Source of the DNA: Acidimicrobiia bacterium
Lineage (GTDB): Bacteria > Acidobacteriota > Vicinamibacteria > Vicinamibacterales > UBA2999
DNA: 64,000 bases
Direction of reading: 5' to 3'
Assembly: GCA_016871275.1 (NCBI GenBank)
Contig: VFZG01000013.1
Coordinates: forward strand, 1 to 64,000
This document shows, one piece after another, positions 53,939-62,592 of this stretch. The notes below the pieces were generated by a model. The model made no database searches and was not told where the DNA came from. It worked only from the letters and a program-made list of their open reading frames with translations. Positions within the stretch are counted from its first letter, which is position 1, and every line of letters starts with the position of its first letter. Position numbers and translations under genes: made by a program.

Positions 53939-56509
53939 ATGCCTGTTCCGGAGAAGCCGGCCCTCGAGGGTCTCGAAGACTCTCTTTCTGCGCGCTGGGA
54001 GCGCGACGGCACGTATCGATTCGACCGCACGAAGAGCCGCGATCAGATCTACTCGATCGATACGCCGCCGCCGACCGTCAGCGGTTCACTGCACGTCGGC
54101 CATGTCTTCTCCTACACGCACACCGACATCATGGCGCGTTTCCAGCGGATGCGCGGCAAGGAGGTGTTCTACCCGATGGGGTGGGACGACAACGGCCTGC
54201 CCACCGAGCGGCGGGTCCAGAACTACTTCGGGGTGCGCTGCGATCCGTCGTTGCCCTACGTGTCCGACTTCGTCCCGCCTGAGAAGCAGGAGAAGCCGCC
54301 CGTCTCCGTGTCGCGCCCCAACTTCATCGAGTTGTGCACGAAGCTGACGGTCGAGGACGAGAAGGCCTTCGAGCACCTGTGGCGGTATCTCGGCCTGTCG
54401 GTGGACTGGTCGATGACCTACGCGACCATCGGCCGCGACGCACAGTTGGTGTCGCAGGCCATGTTCCTGCGGTTATTGCAGCACCAGCGCGCCTACCAGG
54501 TGGAAGCCCCGACATTGTGGGACGTCGACTTCCGGACCGCCGTGGCGCAGGCCGAGCTCGAGGATCGCGAACAACCCGGGGCGTACCACAAGATTCATTT
54601 CTACCGGGATCAGGAAGCGGGGATTGGGGCTCGGGGAGCGGCGCCGATCGCCATCGAAACCACGCGGCCGGAACTGATCCCCGCCTGCGTGGCTCTCGTC
54701 GCTCATCCTGACGACGCGCGCTACCAGCCCCTGTTCAACACGCACGTCATCACGCCGCTGTTCGGCGCGCGGGTGCCGGTTCTCGCCCATGCGCTGGCGG
54801 ATCCTGAAAAGGGCAGCGGCATTGCGATGATCTGCACGTTCGGCGACACCGCCGACGTGGTGTGGTGGCGCGAACTCAAGCTGCCCGTGCGCGCGATCAT
54901 GCAGCCCAACGGCGCGCTTGGTCCGGTCACCTGGGGCCAGCCAGGCTGGGAATCCAATGATGCCGTCAAGGCGCAGGCCCACTACGATCAGCTGAAGGGA
55001 CTCTCGGCCAAGAAGGCCCAGGCGCGCATCGTCGAGCTGCTGCGCGAGAGCGGCGACCTGCAGGGTGATCCCAGGCCGATCACCCACAACGTCAAGTTCT
55101 ATGAGAAGGGCGATCGCCCGCTCGAGATCGTCACCAGCCGGCAGTGGTTCATCAAGACGATGGACTATCGCGAAGACTTCATCCGCCGAGGCCAGCAGAT
55201 CTCCTGGCACCCGGAGTATATGCGCGCGCGCTATGAGAACTGGGTGCACGGACTGAACGGCGACTGGTGCATCAGCCGACAACGCTTCTTCGGCGTGCCA
55301 TTCCCGGTCTGGTATCCGATTCGGCAGGACGGCACCACCGACTACGATCACCCGATTCTCTGCGAGGAGTCGCGGTTGCCGATCGATCCGTCGACCGACG
55401 TGCCAGCCGGCTACACCGCCGATCAGCGCGGCCAGGCCGGCGGGTTCGTCGGCGACCCCGACGTGATGGACACCTGGGCGACGTCGTCGGTGTCGCCGCA
55501 GCTCGTGTCCGGCTGGCATCGAGACGACGACCTGTTGGCGCGGACCTTCCCGATGGATCTGCGGCCGCAGGCGCACGACATCATCCGCACCTGGCTGTTC
55601 TCGTCGGTGGTGCGCGCGCACTTCGAGAATGAGTCGGTGCCATGGACCCACGCGTCGATCTCCGGCTGGGTGCTGGACCCGGATCGAAAGAAGATGTCGA
55701 AGTCGAAGGGCAACGTGGTGACGCCGATGGCGCTGCTGCAGGAGCACGGCTCAGACGGCGTGCGCTACTGGGCGGCGCGTGGCGGCCCCGGCGTCGATAC
55801 GGCGTTTGACGCGGGCCAGATGAAGATTGGCCGCAAGCTGGCGATGAAGGTGCTCAACGTCTCCAAGTTCGTGCTGCTGGGTGCACAGGCCGACGGCGCC
55901 GTCACCGAGCCGCTCGATCGCGGCATGTTGCAGAACCTGGCGGCACTGGTGGACGAAGCGACCGCGGAACTCGACCACTACGAGTACGCAAAGGCGCTGG
56001 CGAAGGTCGAGTCGTTCTTCTGGGATTTCTGCGACAACTACGTCGAGGCGGCGAAGTCGCGCCGGTATGGAGATTTTGGACCGGACGCGGCGGCCTCGGC
56101 ATCGACCGCCATGCGCCTCGCGCTGTCGGTCATGCTGCGCCTGCTGGCGCCGTACCTGGCGTTCGTGTGTGAAGAAGTGTGGTCGTGGACCAACAGCGGT
56201 TCGGTCCATCGTGCGAGGTGGCCCATGCGCGACGAAATCGTGCGCGTGTCGGGCACCGATGCGGCGGCGACGCGGGCCATGTGCCATGTCACTGAGGCGC
56301 TGAACGCGATTCGCAAAGGCAAGGTCGACCAGCAGGTGTCGATCGGCACGCCCGTGCAGCAGGTGATCTACCAGGCCGGCGGCGAAGCGATCGCCTGCCT
56401 GAAGCTCGTCGAGCGCGATCTCAAAGCCGCGTCGCGAACTGACACGCTGGTGTTGCGCGCCGGTGCCGAACCGGCGGTGGAAATCACCCTCAGACCCGCC
56501 GGGGTGTGA
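53939..56509 (+). CDS. valS: Valyl-tRNA synthetase
   Basis: A class I synthetase of 856 residues. HIGH motif is SGSLHVGHVFSYTHTDIMAR near residue 50, and KMSKS is DRKKMSKSKGNVVTP near residue 585. The editing domain lies between (IETTRPELIPACVALVAHPD) and the anticodon-binding domain follows. FYPMGWDDNGLPTERRVQNY suggests the archaeal/actinobacterial-type subgroup rather than the E. coli type, which usually carries a C-terminal coiled coil not seen here. Residues DQEAGIGARGAA near residue 225 are encoded by a heptamer array and sit just before the TTRPE motif. Confidence 0.94.
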   Translation: MPVPEKPALEGLEDSLSARWERDGTYRFDRTKSRDQIYSIDTPPPTVSGSLHVGHVFSYTHTDIMARFQRMRGKEVFYPMGWDDNGLPTERRVQNYFGVRCDPSLPYVSDFVPPEKQEKPPVSVSRPNFIELCTKLTVEDEKAFEHLWRYLGLSVDWSMTYATIGRDAQLVSQAMFLRLLQHQRAYQVEAPTLWDVDFRTAVAQAELEDREQPGAYHKIHFYRDQEAGIGARGAAPIAIETTRPELIPACVALVAHPDDARYQPLFNTHVITPLFGARVPVLAHALADPEKGSGIAMICTFGDTADVVWWRELKLPVRAIMQPNGALGPVTWGQPGWESNDAVKAQAHYDQLKGLSAKKAQARIVELLRESGDLQGDPRPITHNVKFYEKGDRPLEIVTSRQWFIKTMDYREDFIRRGQQISWHPEYMRARYENWVHGLNGDWCISRQRFFGVPFPVWYPIRQDGTTDYDHPILCEESRLPIDPSTDVPAGYTADQRGQAGGFVGDPDVMDTWATSSVSPQLVSGWHRDDDLLARTFPMDLRPQAHDIIRTWLFSSVVRAHFENESVPWTHASISGWVLDPDRKKMSKSKGNVVTPMALLQEHGSDGVRYWAARGGPGVDTAFDAGQMKIGRKLAMKVLNVSKFVLLGAQADGAVTEPLDRGMLQNLAALVDEATAELDHYEYAKALAKVESFFWDFCDNYVEAAKSRRYGDFGPDAAASASTAMRLALSVMLRLLAPYLAFVCEEVWSWTNSGSVHRARWPMRDEIVRVSGTDAAATRAMCHVTEALNAIRKGKVDQQVSIGTPVQQVIYQAGGEAIACLKLVERDLKAASRTDTLVLRAGAEPAVEITLRPAGV
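54605..54639. repeat. Heptamer array inside valS
   Basis: Five 7-bp units (CGGGATC, AGGAAGC, GGGGATT, GGGGCTC, GGGGAGC), the same family as in scpA (35629-35684), in frame within the ValS editing domain. Confidence 0.7.
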
Positions 56510-56561
56510 CCGTGATCGAACCGCTGGCGACCGCCGGCCTCAGCTTCGAGCGCGAGCCCGC

Positions 56562-57284
56562 ATGATGCCCGCCGGCATTGACCTGCGCCGGCATCGATCG
56601 CTTCCGTCAACCATGGATGCCGCTGCCGCGCTGGCCCACGCCGGCGCCGCGCACGGCGTCGTGGTCGTGGCCGAGGAGCAGACCGCCGGCAGGGGCAGGC
56701 GCGGCACGCAGTGGGCGTCTCCTCCCGGTTCCGGGCTGTACTTCTCGTTCGTGTCCAGGCCAGGCGACCCGTCGTTGATTACGCTTGCGGCCGGCGTGGC
56801 GGTTCGTGACGGCATCGCGGCCGCCACCGGACTGGCGCCCGACCTCAAGTGGCCCAACGACGTGATGGTCGGCAGGCGCAAGCTCGCCGGCATGCTTGCG
56901 GAAGGCCTTGCGATTGGCACCGCTGCACAAGCCGTCATCATCGGCGTCGGAATCAATGTCCAGCCCGCAGCCTATCCGGCGGACGTCGCGGCGCGCGCGA
57001 CGTCGATCGAAGCGGAACTCGGGCGGCCGATCGACGGCGAGCCGTTGCTGGTCGCGGTGCTCGAGGCGCTGCGCGATCGGCTGGTCCTGCTCGAGCAGAA
57101 GCCCGGTGATATCCTGCAGGCGTGGCGCGCGGCCTCGCCGAACGCGGTCGGCACGCGCGTGGAATGGGACGGACGTGTCGGTACGACCGCCGGCGTCGAT
57201 GACAGCGGCGCGCTGCTGGTACGAACCCGCGCCGGCGTCGAGCGGGTCGTGGCCGGCGAACTCACGTGGCACCTTGGCACTTAG
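56562..57284 (+). CDS. birA: Biotin-[acetyl-CoA-carboxylase] ligase
   Basis: A 240-residue biotin protein ligase attaching biotin to carboxylase carrier proteins. The catalytic core has EEQTAGRGRRGTQWASPPGS, LKWPNDVMVGRRKLAGMLAE and VIIGVGINVQ. No N-terminal DNA-binding domain is present, so it is a simple ligase rather than a repressor. The C-terminal SH3-like domain ends ERVVAGELTWHL. The ATG at 56562 gives the normal N-terminus; the track start overlaps valS. A 17-codon GTG frame bridges from the valS stop to here. Its stop lies in TGGCACC-type heptamers. Confidence 0.93.
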   Translation: MMPAGIDLRRHRSLPSTMDAAAALAHAGAAHGVVVVAEEQTAGRGRRGTQWASPPGSGLYFSFVSRPGDPSLITLAAGVAVRDGIAAATGLAPDLKWPNDVMVGRRKLAGMLAEGLAIGTAAQAVIIGVGINVQPAAYPADVAARATSIEAELGRPIDGEPLLVAVLEALRDRLVLLEQKPGDILQAWRAASPNAVGTRVEWDGRVGTTAGVDDSGALLVRTRAGVERVVAGELTWHLGT

Positions 57285-57287
57285 GCA
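57267..57287. repeat. Three heptamers at the birA stop codon
   Basis: TGGCACC, TTGGCAC, TTAGGCA in direct succession; the third holds the TAG stop. Short and degenerate, but it fits the pattern at other gene ends. Confidence 0.4.
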
Positions 57288-57293
57288 CCCAAC

Positions 57294-58067
57294 ATGTTGC
57301 TAGCGATTGACATCGGCAATACCAACATCGTCATCGGCGTGTTTCGCGGCGATGCGCTGGTGCATAGCTGGCGCCTGACCACGATCAGGGAGCGAACGTC
57401 CGACGAGCTCGGCATCCTGCTGACCGATCTGTGTAACCGCTACGAGATTCGACACGCGGAGATCTCCGGCGTCGTGATCGCCTCGGTGGTGCCGCCGCTG
57501 ACCGCTACCATGGTCGCCATGGTGTCCGAGTATTTCGGCCGCGTGCCGCTGCTGTTCGAGCCGTCGGTGAACGCCGGCATTCCGGTGCTGACCGACAATC
57601 CCGCAGAGGTCGGCGCCGACCGCGTCGTCAACAGCATTGCGGCGTTTGCGTCGTATGGGAAAGGGCTGCCGATCATCGTGATCGACTTCGGCACGGCCAC
57701 GACCTTTGACGTGGTGTCGGCGAAGGGTGAGTACCTGGGCGGCGTCATTTGTCCCGGTCCGCAAGTCTCGGCCGATGCACTCGTGCAGCGAACGGCCAAG
57801 CTGCCGCGCATCGATGTGCGAAAACCCGCGCGCGTCATTGGCACCAACACCATTGGCGCCATGCAGTCAGGGCTGTTCTGGGGCTACGTCGACATGGTGG
57901 ACGGCCTGGTGCGGCGGATGAAGGCGGAGCTCGGCGGATCGGCGGTCGTGGTGGCGACCGGAGGCCTGGCGACCATCGTCGCGCCCGAAACCACGTGTGT
58001 CGAGCATGTCGATGAGGAGCTGACGCTTCGCGGACTGCGGCTGGTGTGGGAACGTCACCAAGCGTGA
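57294..58067 (+). CDS. coaX: Type III pantothenate kinase
   Basis: A 257-residue first enzyme of coenzyme A synthesis, of the acetate-kinase-like fold. Motifs: LLAIDIGNTNIVIGVFRGDA at the start (phosphate-binding), DNPAEVGADRVVNSIAAFAS, VIDFGTATTFDVVSAKGEYL and GGVICPGPQVSADAL. CoaX needs a monovalent cation and resists feedback by CoA. It lies 9 bp after birA, a common pairing. Its TGA overlaps the next start as GTGA. Confidence 0.96.
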   Translation: MLLAIDIGNTNIVIGVFRGDALVHSWRLTTIRERTSDELGILLTDLCNRYEIRHAEISGVVIASVVPPLTATMVAMVSEYFGRVPLLFEPSVNAGIPVLTDNPAEVGADRVVNSIAAFASYGKGLPIIVIDFGTATTFDVVSAKGEYLGGVICPGPQVSADALVQRTAKLPRIDVRKPARVIGTNTIGAMQSGLFWGYVDMVDGLVRRMKAELGGSAVVVATGGLATIVAPETTCVEHVDEELTLRGLRLVWERHQA

Positions 58068-58777
58068 TTGACGTCGAGTCCTATTGCCGAGACCTCGAGG
58101 CGTACCTGTGCCGGAAGAACGACGGCCACTTGATCCGCATCACCGGGGCCGCGTTCGAGCAGGTGCAGAGCTGGGCGCTGCAGGGCGTGCCGATCAAGGT
58201 GGCCGAAGCCGGCATTGACCGCCACTTCGAGCGCTATTACCGCAAGGGCCCGCGCCGCCGGCCCGTCCGCATTGAATTCTGCGAAGCCGACGTGCTCGAC
58301 GCCTTCGACGACTGGCGCCGCGCCGTCGGCGTGACACGGGTGGTTGAAGACCCGCCGGGTGGGCCTGGAGTCGAAAATCCGGCTCCGGCGGTCCGACGCC
58401 GACGATCGCTGACGACGCAGATCGACGGCGTGCTCGCGCGGTTGACGGTGCTGCGCGGCAGCGGCCAGGCCGGCGATGCGATTGGTGGGGCCCTCGACGA
58501 CGCGGTGCGCGCGCTCGATGCGCTCAAGGGCGAGGCCGGCGCCGCCAAAGGCGAGGCCCGCGACGCGCTCATGCAGCGAGTGCACGAGATCGATCGCCGC
58601 TTGCTTGACGCGGCGCTGGCGGCCCTTGACCCGGCCGACCAGGCGGCGCTGAGCAGGGAAGCGGAGGCCGAATTGGCGCCCTTCCGGGAACGCATGGGCG
58701 CGGCGGCGTTCCAGCAGTCCAGCCGGCAGGCCCTGCATCGCCTGGTGCGCGAGCGGTTCGGCCTGCCGGGGTTCTGA
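58064..58777 (+). CDS. Protein of unknown function between coaX and an RNA methyltransferase
   Basis: A 237-residue protein I cannot place in a family. The first 85 residues look globular (VESYCRDLEAYLCRKNDGHL, GIDRHFERYYRKGPRRRPVR, EADVLDAFDDWRRAVGV). A Pro-rich linker follows (about residues 92-110). The C-terminal 120 residues are Ala/Glu/Arg-rich helix, possibly coiled coil (ALDALKGEAGAAKGEARDAL). The start is the GTG at 58064, overlapping the coaX stop (GTGA); the track start at 58046 is less likely. It ends 1 bp before the next ATG, so it is part of the same operon. Confidence 0.7.
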   Translation: MIDVESYCRDLEAYLCRKNDGHLIRITGAAFEQVQSWALQGVPIKVAEAGIDRHFERYYRKGPRRRPVRIEFCEADVLDAFDDWRRAVGVTRVVEDPPGGPGVENPAPAVRRRRSLTTQIDGVLARLTVLRGSGQAGDAIGGALDDAVRALDALKGEAGAAKGEARDALMQRVHEIDRRLLDAALAALDPADQAALSREAEAELAPFRERMGAAAFQQSSRQALHRLVRERFGLPGF

Positions 58778-58778
58778 C

Positions 58779-60020
58779 ATGGTCCGAGGCGATCGCCACC
58801 GGGTCACAGTCGAGCGGCCGGCCGCGGGCGGCCGCATGATTGCCCGCCATGACGGCGCCATCGTCTTCGTCTCGGGCGCGATTCCGGGTGAAGTGGTCGA
58901 CATCGAAATCGAGAAGGTGCAGCGCGGCACCGCGTGGGCGGCGACGCGCGCGGTGGTCGACCGCTCACCGGACCGCGTGGACGCTCCCGATGGGGCCTGC
59001 GGCGGCTCGGTGTTCGCGCATATCGCCTACCAACGCCAGCGCTGGTTGAAATCGCAAATCATCGACGATGCGTTCCGGAGGATTGGCCGGATCACGTTGG
59101 ACGGTCCCATTGACGTGGCGGCGTCACCGGTAGACGGCTATCGCATGCGCGCGCGGCTGCACATGCGTGATGGCCGGATCGGATTCTTTCGCGAAGCGAC
59201 GCACGCGCTGTGCGATCCAGGGCCCACGCGGCAGTTGCGCGACGACACGGTGAGCATGATTCGACGGCTGGAGACGGCGCTGTCGGCGGCGCCGGCGGGA
59301 TTGATACGCGAGGTCGAGATCAGCGAGAACCTCGATGCCACCGATCGCGCCATTCACCTGGAACTGCATCCCGACGCCGAGCCGTCCAGCCTGACGTCCC
59401 TCGTGCAGGTTGACGGCCTGACCGGCGCGACGTGCGCGCCTGGGGACGATCCGCGAACGTTCGAACTGTTCGGATCGCCCATCGTATCCGACCGGATCGG
59501 CGGTGCGCAGCTCGATCGTCATGTGCGCTCGTTCTTCCAGGGCAACCGCTACCTGATCACGCCATGCACCGAGTGGGTGAGCCGGCTGGCGGACCAAGGA
59601 CCGCTGGTGGACCTGTATGCGGGCGTGGGGCTCTTCAGCCTGACGGTCGCGCGGCTGCGAGGGGCCGGTGAGATCACCGCCGTGGAAGGCGATCCGTTCG
59701 CGGCCCGCGACTTGAAAAGGAACGCCAGCGGCGCCATCACGGTAATCGAACTGCCGGTTGAGCAGTACGTGCATCGCTCGGCCCAACCCGTCGCCACCAC
59801 CATCGTCGATCCGCCGCGCACCGGCATGTCGAAAGAGGCGTTGGCGCGGGCGATGGCGATTCGATCGCCGCGTTTCATCTACGTGTCCTGTGATGTGGCG
59901 ACGCTGGCGCGCGACGCGCGAGTGCTGGTGGATGCCGGCTACCGGATCGCGTCGGCCAGGGCTTTCGACATGTTCCCGAATACCGCGCACGTCGAGACGG
60001 TCATGGCTTTCGCCCGTTAG
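58779..60020 (+). CDS. TrmA/RlmD-family RNA (uracil-5)-methyltransferase
   Basis: A 413-residue SAM-dependent m5U methyltransferase. An N-terminal TRAM-like domain (GGRMIARHDGAIVFVSGAIP) is followed by a Rossmann domain with LVDLYAGVGLFSLTVARLRG. The catalytic DPPRTGMSKEAL and the nucleophilic Cys in FIYVSCDVATLARDARVLV are present. The Fe-S cluster Cys set of RlmD/RlmC is reduced: where CGGC is usual, CGGS occurs (DGACGGSVFAHIAYQRQRW), and only one further Cys (ALCDPGP) remains. The target nucleotide is unknown. It ends by overlapping the convergent amidotransferase by 20 bp. Confidence 0.9.
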   Translation: MVRGDRHRVTVERPAAGGRMIARHDGAIVFVSGAIPGEVVDIEIEKVQRGTAWAATRAVVDRSPDRVDAPDGACGGSVFAHIAYQRQRWLKSQIIDDAFRRIGRITLDGPIDVAASPVDGYRMRARLHMRDGRIGFFREATHALCDPGPTRQLRDDTVSMIRRLETALSAAPAGLIREVEISENLDATDRAIHLELHPDAEPSSLTSLVQVDGLTGATCAPGDDPRTFELFGSPIVSDRIGGAQLDRHVRSFFQGNRYLITPCTEWVSRLADQGPLVDLYAGVGLFSLTVARLRGAGEITAVEGDPFAARDLKRNASGAITVIELPVEQYVHRSAQPVATTIVDPPRTGMSKEALARAMAIRSPRFIYVSCDVATLARDARVLVDAGYRIASARAFDMFPNTAHVETVMAFAR

Positions 60021-60699
60021 CGGCCTGCACCAGGCCTTCGAACAGCTCGCGGAATTCGCCGGTCCGCCAGAAGTTCTCGGGGTGCCACTGCACGGCCACC
60101 ACGAAGGTCGGCCCAGGCTTCTCCATGGCTTCCACGACGCCATCTGGAGAGGTGGCGGTGACTTCGAAACCCGTGGCGATGTCCTTCACCGACTGGTGAT
60201 GGCGGCTGTTGACGTGCGCCGTTTCGCCGTCTCCCATGTGGTCCTTGAGCAGCTCCGACAGTCGTGACCCCTGCGCGACCCACACTTCATGCGCGCCGCC
60301 GGCGCGGGGCTGCGGCACCGAGTGGGCAAGGGCGCCGGGCACCTGGCTGGGAATGTCCTGAATCAGCGTGCCGCCCATCGCGACGTTCAGCACCTGCATG
60401 CCTCGACAGATCGCCAACAATGGAATGTCCCGGGCCACCGCTTCGCGCGCCAGCGCCATCTCGAACTCGTCGCGACCGGCTTCGGCGGCCTGGAAGGTGT
60501 CGTGCGGCGTTTCGCCGTACAGCGTGGGATCGACGTCGCCGCCGCCGGTCAGCAACACGCCATCGACGCCGGCGAGAATCCGCGCGGGTGCGTCAGCGCC
60601 GACCACGACTTCGACCGGCTCGCCGCCCGCGCGCCGCACCGACTCGAGGTAGTCCTCCATCTTGCGGTTCTGCCCGATGGCAATCAGCGCCATATCCAC
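60001..60699 (-). CDS. Class I glutamine amidotransferase-like hydrolase (PuuD family, peptidase C26)
   Basis: A 232-residue protein of the gamma-glutamyl-gamma-aminobutyrate hydrolase family. It has the glycine-rich VLLTGGGDVDPTLYGETPHD, the nucleophile elbow LLAICRGMQVLNVAMGGTLI (catalytic Cys), NSRHHQSVKDIATGFEV, and the His-Glu pair in AVQWHPENF. Members split gamma-glutamyl bonds in putrescine breakdown; no other puu genes are nearby, so the substrate is open. Together with argS it flanks a divergent region holding a strong palindrome. Confidence 0.92.
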   Translation of the reverse strand: MDMALIAIGQNRKMEDYLESVRRAGGEPVEVVVGADAPARILAGVDGVLLTGGGDVDPTLYGETPHDTFQAAEAGRDEFEMALAREAVARDIPLLAICRGMQVLNVAMGGTLIQDIPSQVPGALAHSVPQPRAGGAHEVWVAQGSRLSELLKDHMGDGETAHVNSRHHQSVKDIATGFEVTATSPDGVVEAMEKPGPTFVVAVQWHPENFWRTGEFRELFEGLVQAANGRKP

Positions 60700-60797
60700 A
60701 GCGTCCTACATTCGGGCCGGTACGGCAACCGCAGAGTGTCTCTAGGGAGCGTATCAACGGGATTGAGAGTGTCAGGCGCTGAGCTCATCGAAGTCTC

Positions 60798-60852
60798 GGA
60801 CCGTTCCGTGGGAACGGTCCAGGTGGAAATCGACCATTCATGCCGGTAGAAT
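60798..60852 (+). promoter_or_regulatory. argS promoter with upstream perfect palindrome
   Basis: GGACCGTTCC-GTG-GGAACGGTCC (60798-60820) is a perfect 10-bp-arm inverted repeat. It is followed by TGGAAA (60824-60829), a 17-bp spacer and TAGAAT (60847-60852). The palindrome abuts the -35 and so looks like an operator. Confidence 0.45.
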
Positions 60853-60884
60853 CGCAAGATGCTCTCGTCCAGATGTGCCCTCCA

Positions 60885-62573
60885 ATGCTAGGTGAGATCA
60901 AGCAACAGATCGCTCAAATCGTCACCCGGGAGCATTCCGCAGAGGCGGCAGGAGAACTGAGCTTCCGGCCGGTGCCCGCCACCGCCACCGGCGATATCGC
61001 GATCCCGGTGTTCGGGGTGGCGCGCAAGGCCGGCATCGATCCCAAGACGCTGGCGTCGTCGCTGGCGGGTCACATTCGCGCCCTTCCCGGTGTGGCTGAG
61101 GTGCTGGCCGCCGGCCCGTACGTCAACCTTTCCTTTGACCGGGCGGTGTTCGCGCGACGCTTCATCGCCGACGTTGCGGCGGGGGAGGCGACCGCGCTGA
61201 AGCCAAGCGGCTCCCGCGTGCTGATTGAGCACACCAGCATCAATCCCAACGCGAGCCCGCACGTGGGCCGCGGCCGCAACGCCATCATCGGCGACACCAT
61301 CGCCCGGCTGCATCGCTTCCTCGGCCACCACACCGAAGTGCACTACTACGTGAACGACATCGGCAAGCAGATCGCGCTGCTGGTCTACGCCTGCCGCGGC
61401 CACGAGGACCTGCAGTTCAACGATTTACTCGACCAGTACGTGGCGATCAGCCAGCAGGCAAAGGACGATCCGGCGGTCGAGCAGATCGCGTTCGATCTGC
61501 TCAACCAGTTCGAGCAGGGCGATGCCGCGGTGCGCGACGAGTTCCGCAGGGTCGTCGACCTGTGCGTCAACGGCCAGGTATCGATCCTCGGACGGCTCGG
61601 CATTACCTATGACATCTTCGATCGTGAGTCGAACTTCCTGGACGATCCACGGCTGCAGCCGGTGATCGAGAAGCTCATTGACCAAGGGGCGCTGATCACC
61701 GACGAGCACGGCCGCCAGGTCATCGATCTGCTGCAGCTGGGCTTCACGCGCGAAGAGGGCCGCTACGTCGTGCTGAGCCGCGCCAACGGCACGTCGATGT
61801 ACGTGGCCCGCGACCTTGCCTATACGATCCACAAGTCCGAGATCAGCGCGGCTGCCAACCTGTCGGTGCTCGGCGAGGACCACCGGCTCTATCAGGAGCA
61901 GCTCGACCTGATTCTCCGCTGGTGCGGCTTCGCGACGCCGGACGTCATCTACTACTCGTTCGTGCTCCTCAAGCAGGGCAAGATGTCGACCCGGCAGGGG
62001 AACGTGGTGCTGCTCAGCGACTTCATCGATCTGGCGCGCGACAACGCGGCGGCGCGGATCCGCGACGCCAACCCCGGCCTGTCAGACGACGAGATTCGAG
62101 AGCTGGCCGACACGGTGGCGGCCGGGGCGGTGCGCTACGGGATTCTCAGCGTCAGCCCCACGAAGAACGTCATCTTCGATCTCGAAGAGTCGTTGCGATT
62201 CGAGGGCAACACCGGCCCCTACCTGCAGTACTCGTGCACGCGCATCGCCTCGATCCTGGCGAAGCACGGCGGCGCCGTTCCCGCGGTGCCGGCGTCCGTG
62301 CCGGAGCTGAATGCCAGCGAGTGGGCGCTGATCATGGCAATGACGCGCCTGCAGGACGAGGTCCGGACCGCCGCCTCGTCGCGCAATCCGTCGAGCCTGT
62401 GCGCCTATGGTTTCGAACTCGCGCGCGCCTTCAATCGCTTCTACCACGACTCGGACGTGCTTGATGCGCCAGCGGCTGAGAGGGCGATGCGCTTGAACAT
62501 CTGCGCCGCGACCGGGACCGTGCTGTCCGCCTGCCTCGACGTGCTGGGCATGCAAGTTCCCCGGCGGATGTAG
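60885..62573 (+). CDS. argS: Arginyl-tRNA synthetase
   Basis: A class I synthetase of 562 residues. N-terminal Add-1 domain (LGEIKQQIAQIVTREH), HIGH-like motif in EHTSINPNASPHVGRGRNAI near residue 120, KMSTR in LLKQGKMSTRQGNVVLLSDF near residue 370, and the C-terminal DALR anticodon-binding domain (GPYLQYSCTRIASIL; ELARAFNRFYHDSDVL). The ATG at 60885 gives the family start MLGEIKQQ; the track ATG at 60840 lies upstream of the TAGAAT box and would not be transcribed from it. A possible 10-codon leader frame ends over this start codon. Confidence 0.95.
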   Translation: MLGEIKQQIAQIVTREHSAEAAGELSFRPVPATATGDIAIPVFGVARKAGIDPKTLASSLAGHIRALPGVAEVLAAGPYVNLSFDRAVFARRFIADVAAGEATALKPSGSRVLIEHTSINPNASPHVGRGRNAIIGDTIARLHRFLGHHTEVHYYVNDIGKQIALLVYACRGHEDLQFNDLLDQYVAISQQAKDDPAVEQIAFDLLNQFEQGDAAVRDEFRRVVDLCVNGQVSILGRLGITYDIFDRESNFLDDPRLQPVIEKLIDQGALITDEHGRQVIDLLQLGFTREEGRYVVLSRANGTSMYVARDLAYTIHKSEISAAANLSVLGEDHRLYQEQLDLILRWCGFATPDVIYYSFVLLKQGKMSTRQGNVVLLSDFIDLARDNAAARIRDANPGLSDDEIRELADTVAAGAVRYGILSVSPTKNVIFDLEESLRFEGNTGPYLQYSCTRIASILAKHGGAVPAVPASVPELNASEWALIMAMTRLQDEVRTAASSRNPSSLCAYGFELARAFNRFYHDSDVLDAPAAERAMRLNICAATGTVLSACLDVLGMQVPRRM

Positions 62574-62592
62574 TACGGTCGACGGGATTTCC

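Noticed and set aside
56513-56566. 17-codon GTG frame between valS and birA as a gene
   Set aside because: Too short and without a recognisable motif; it may simply pass ribosomes from valS to birA.
60780-60885. T-box riboswitch ahead of argS
   Set aside because: The T-box core AGGGTGGNACCGCG is absent; the palindrome GGACCGTTCC has no antiterminator partner or T-run.
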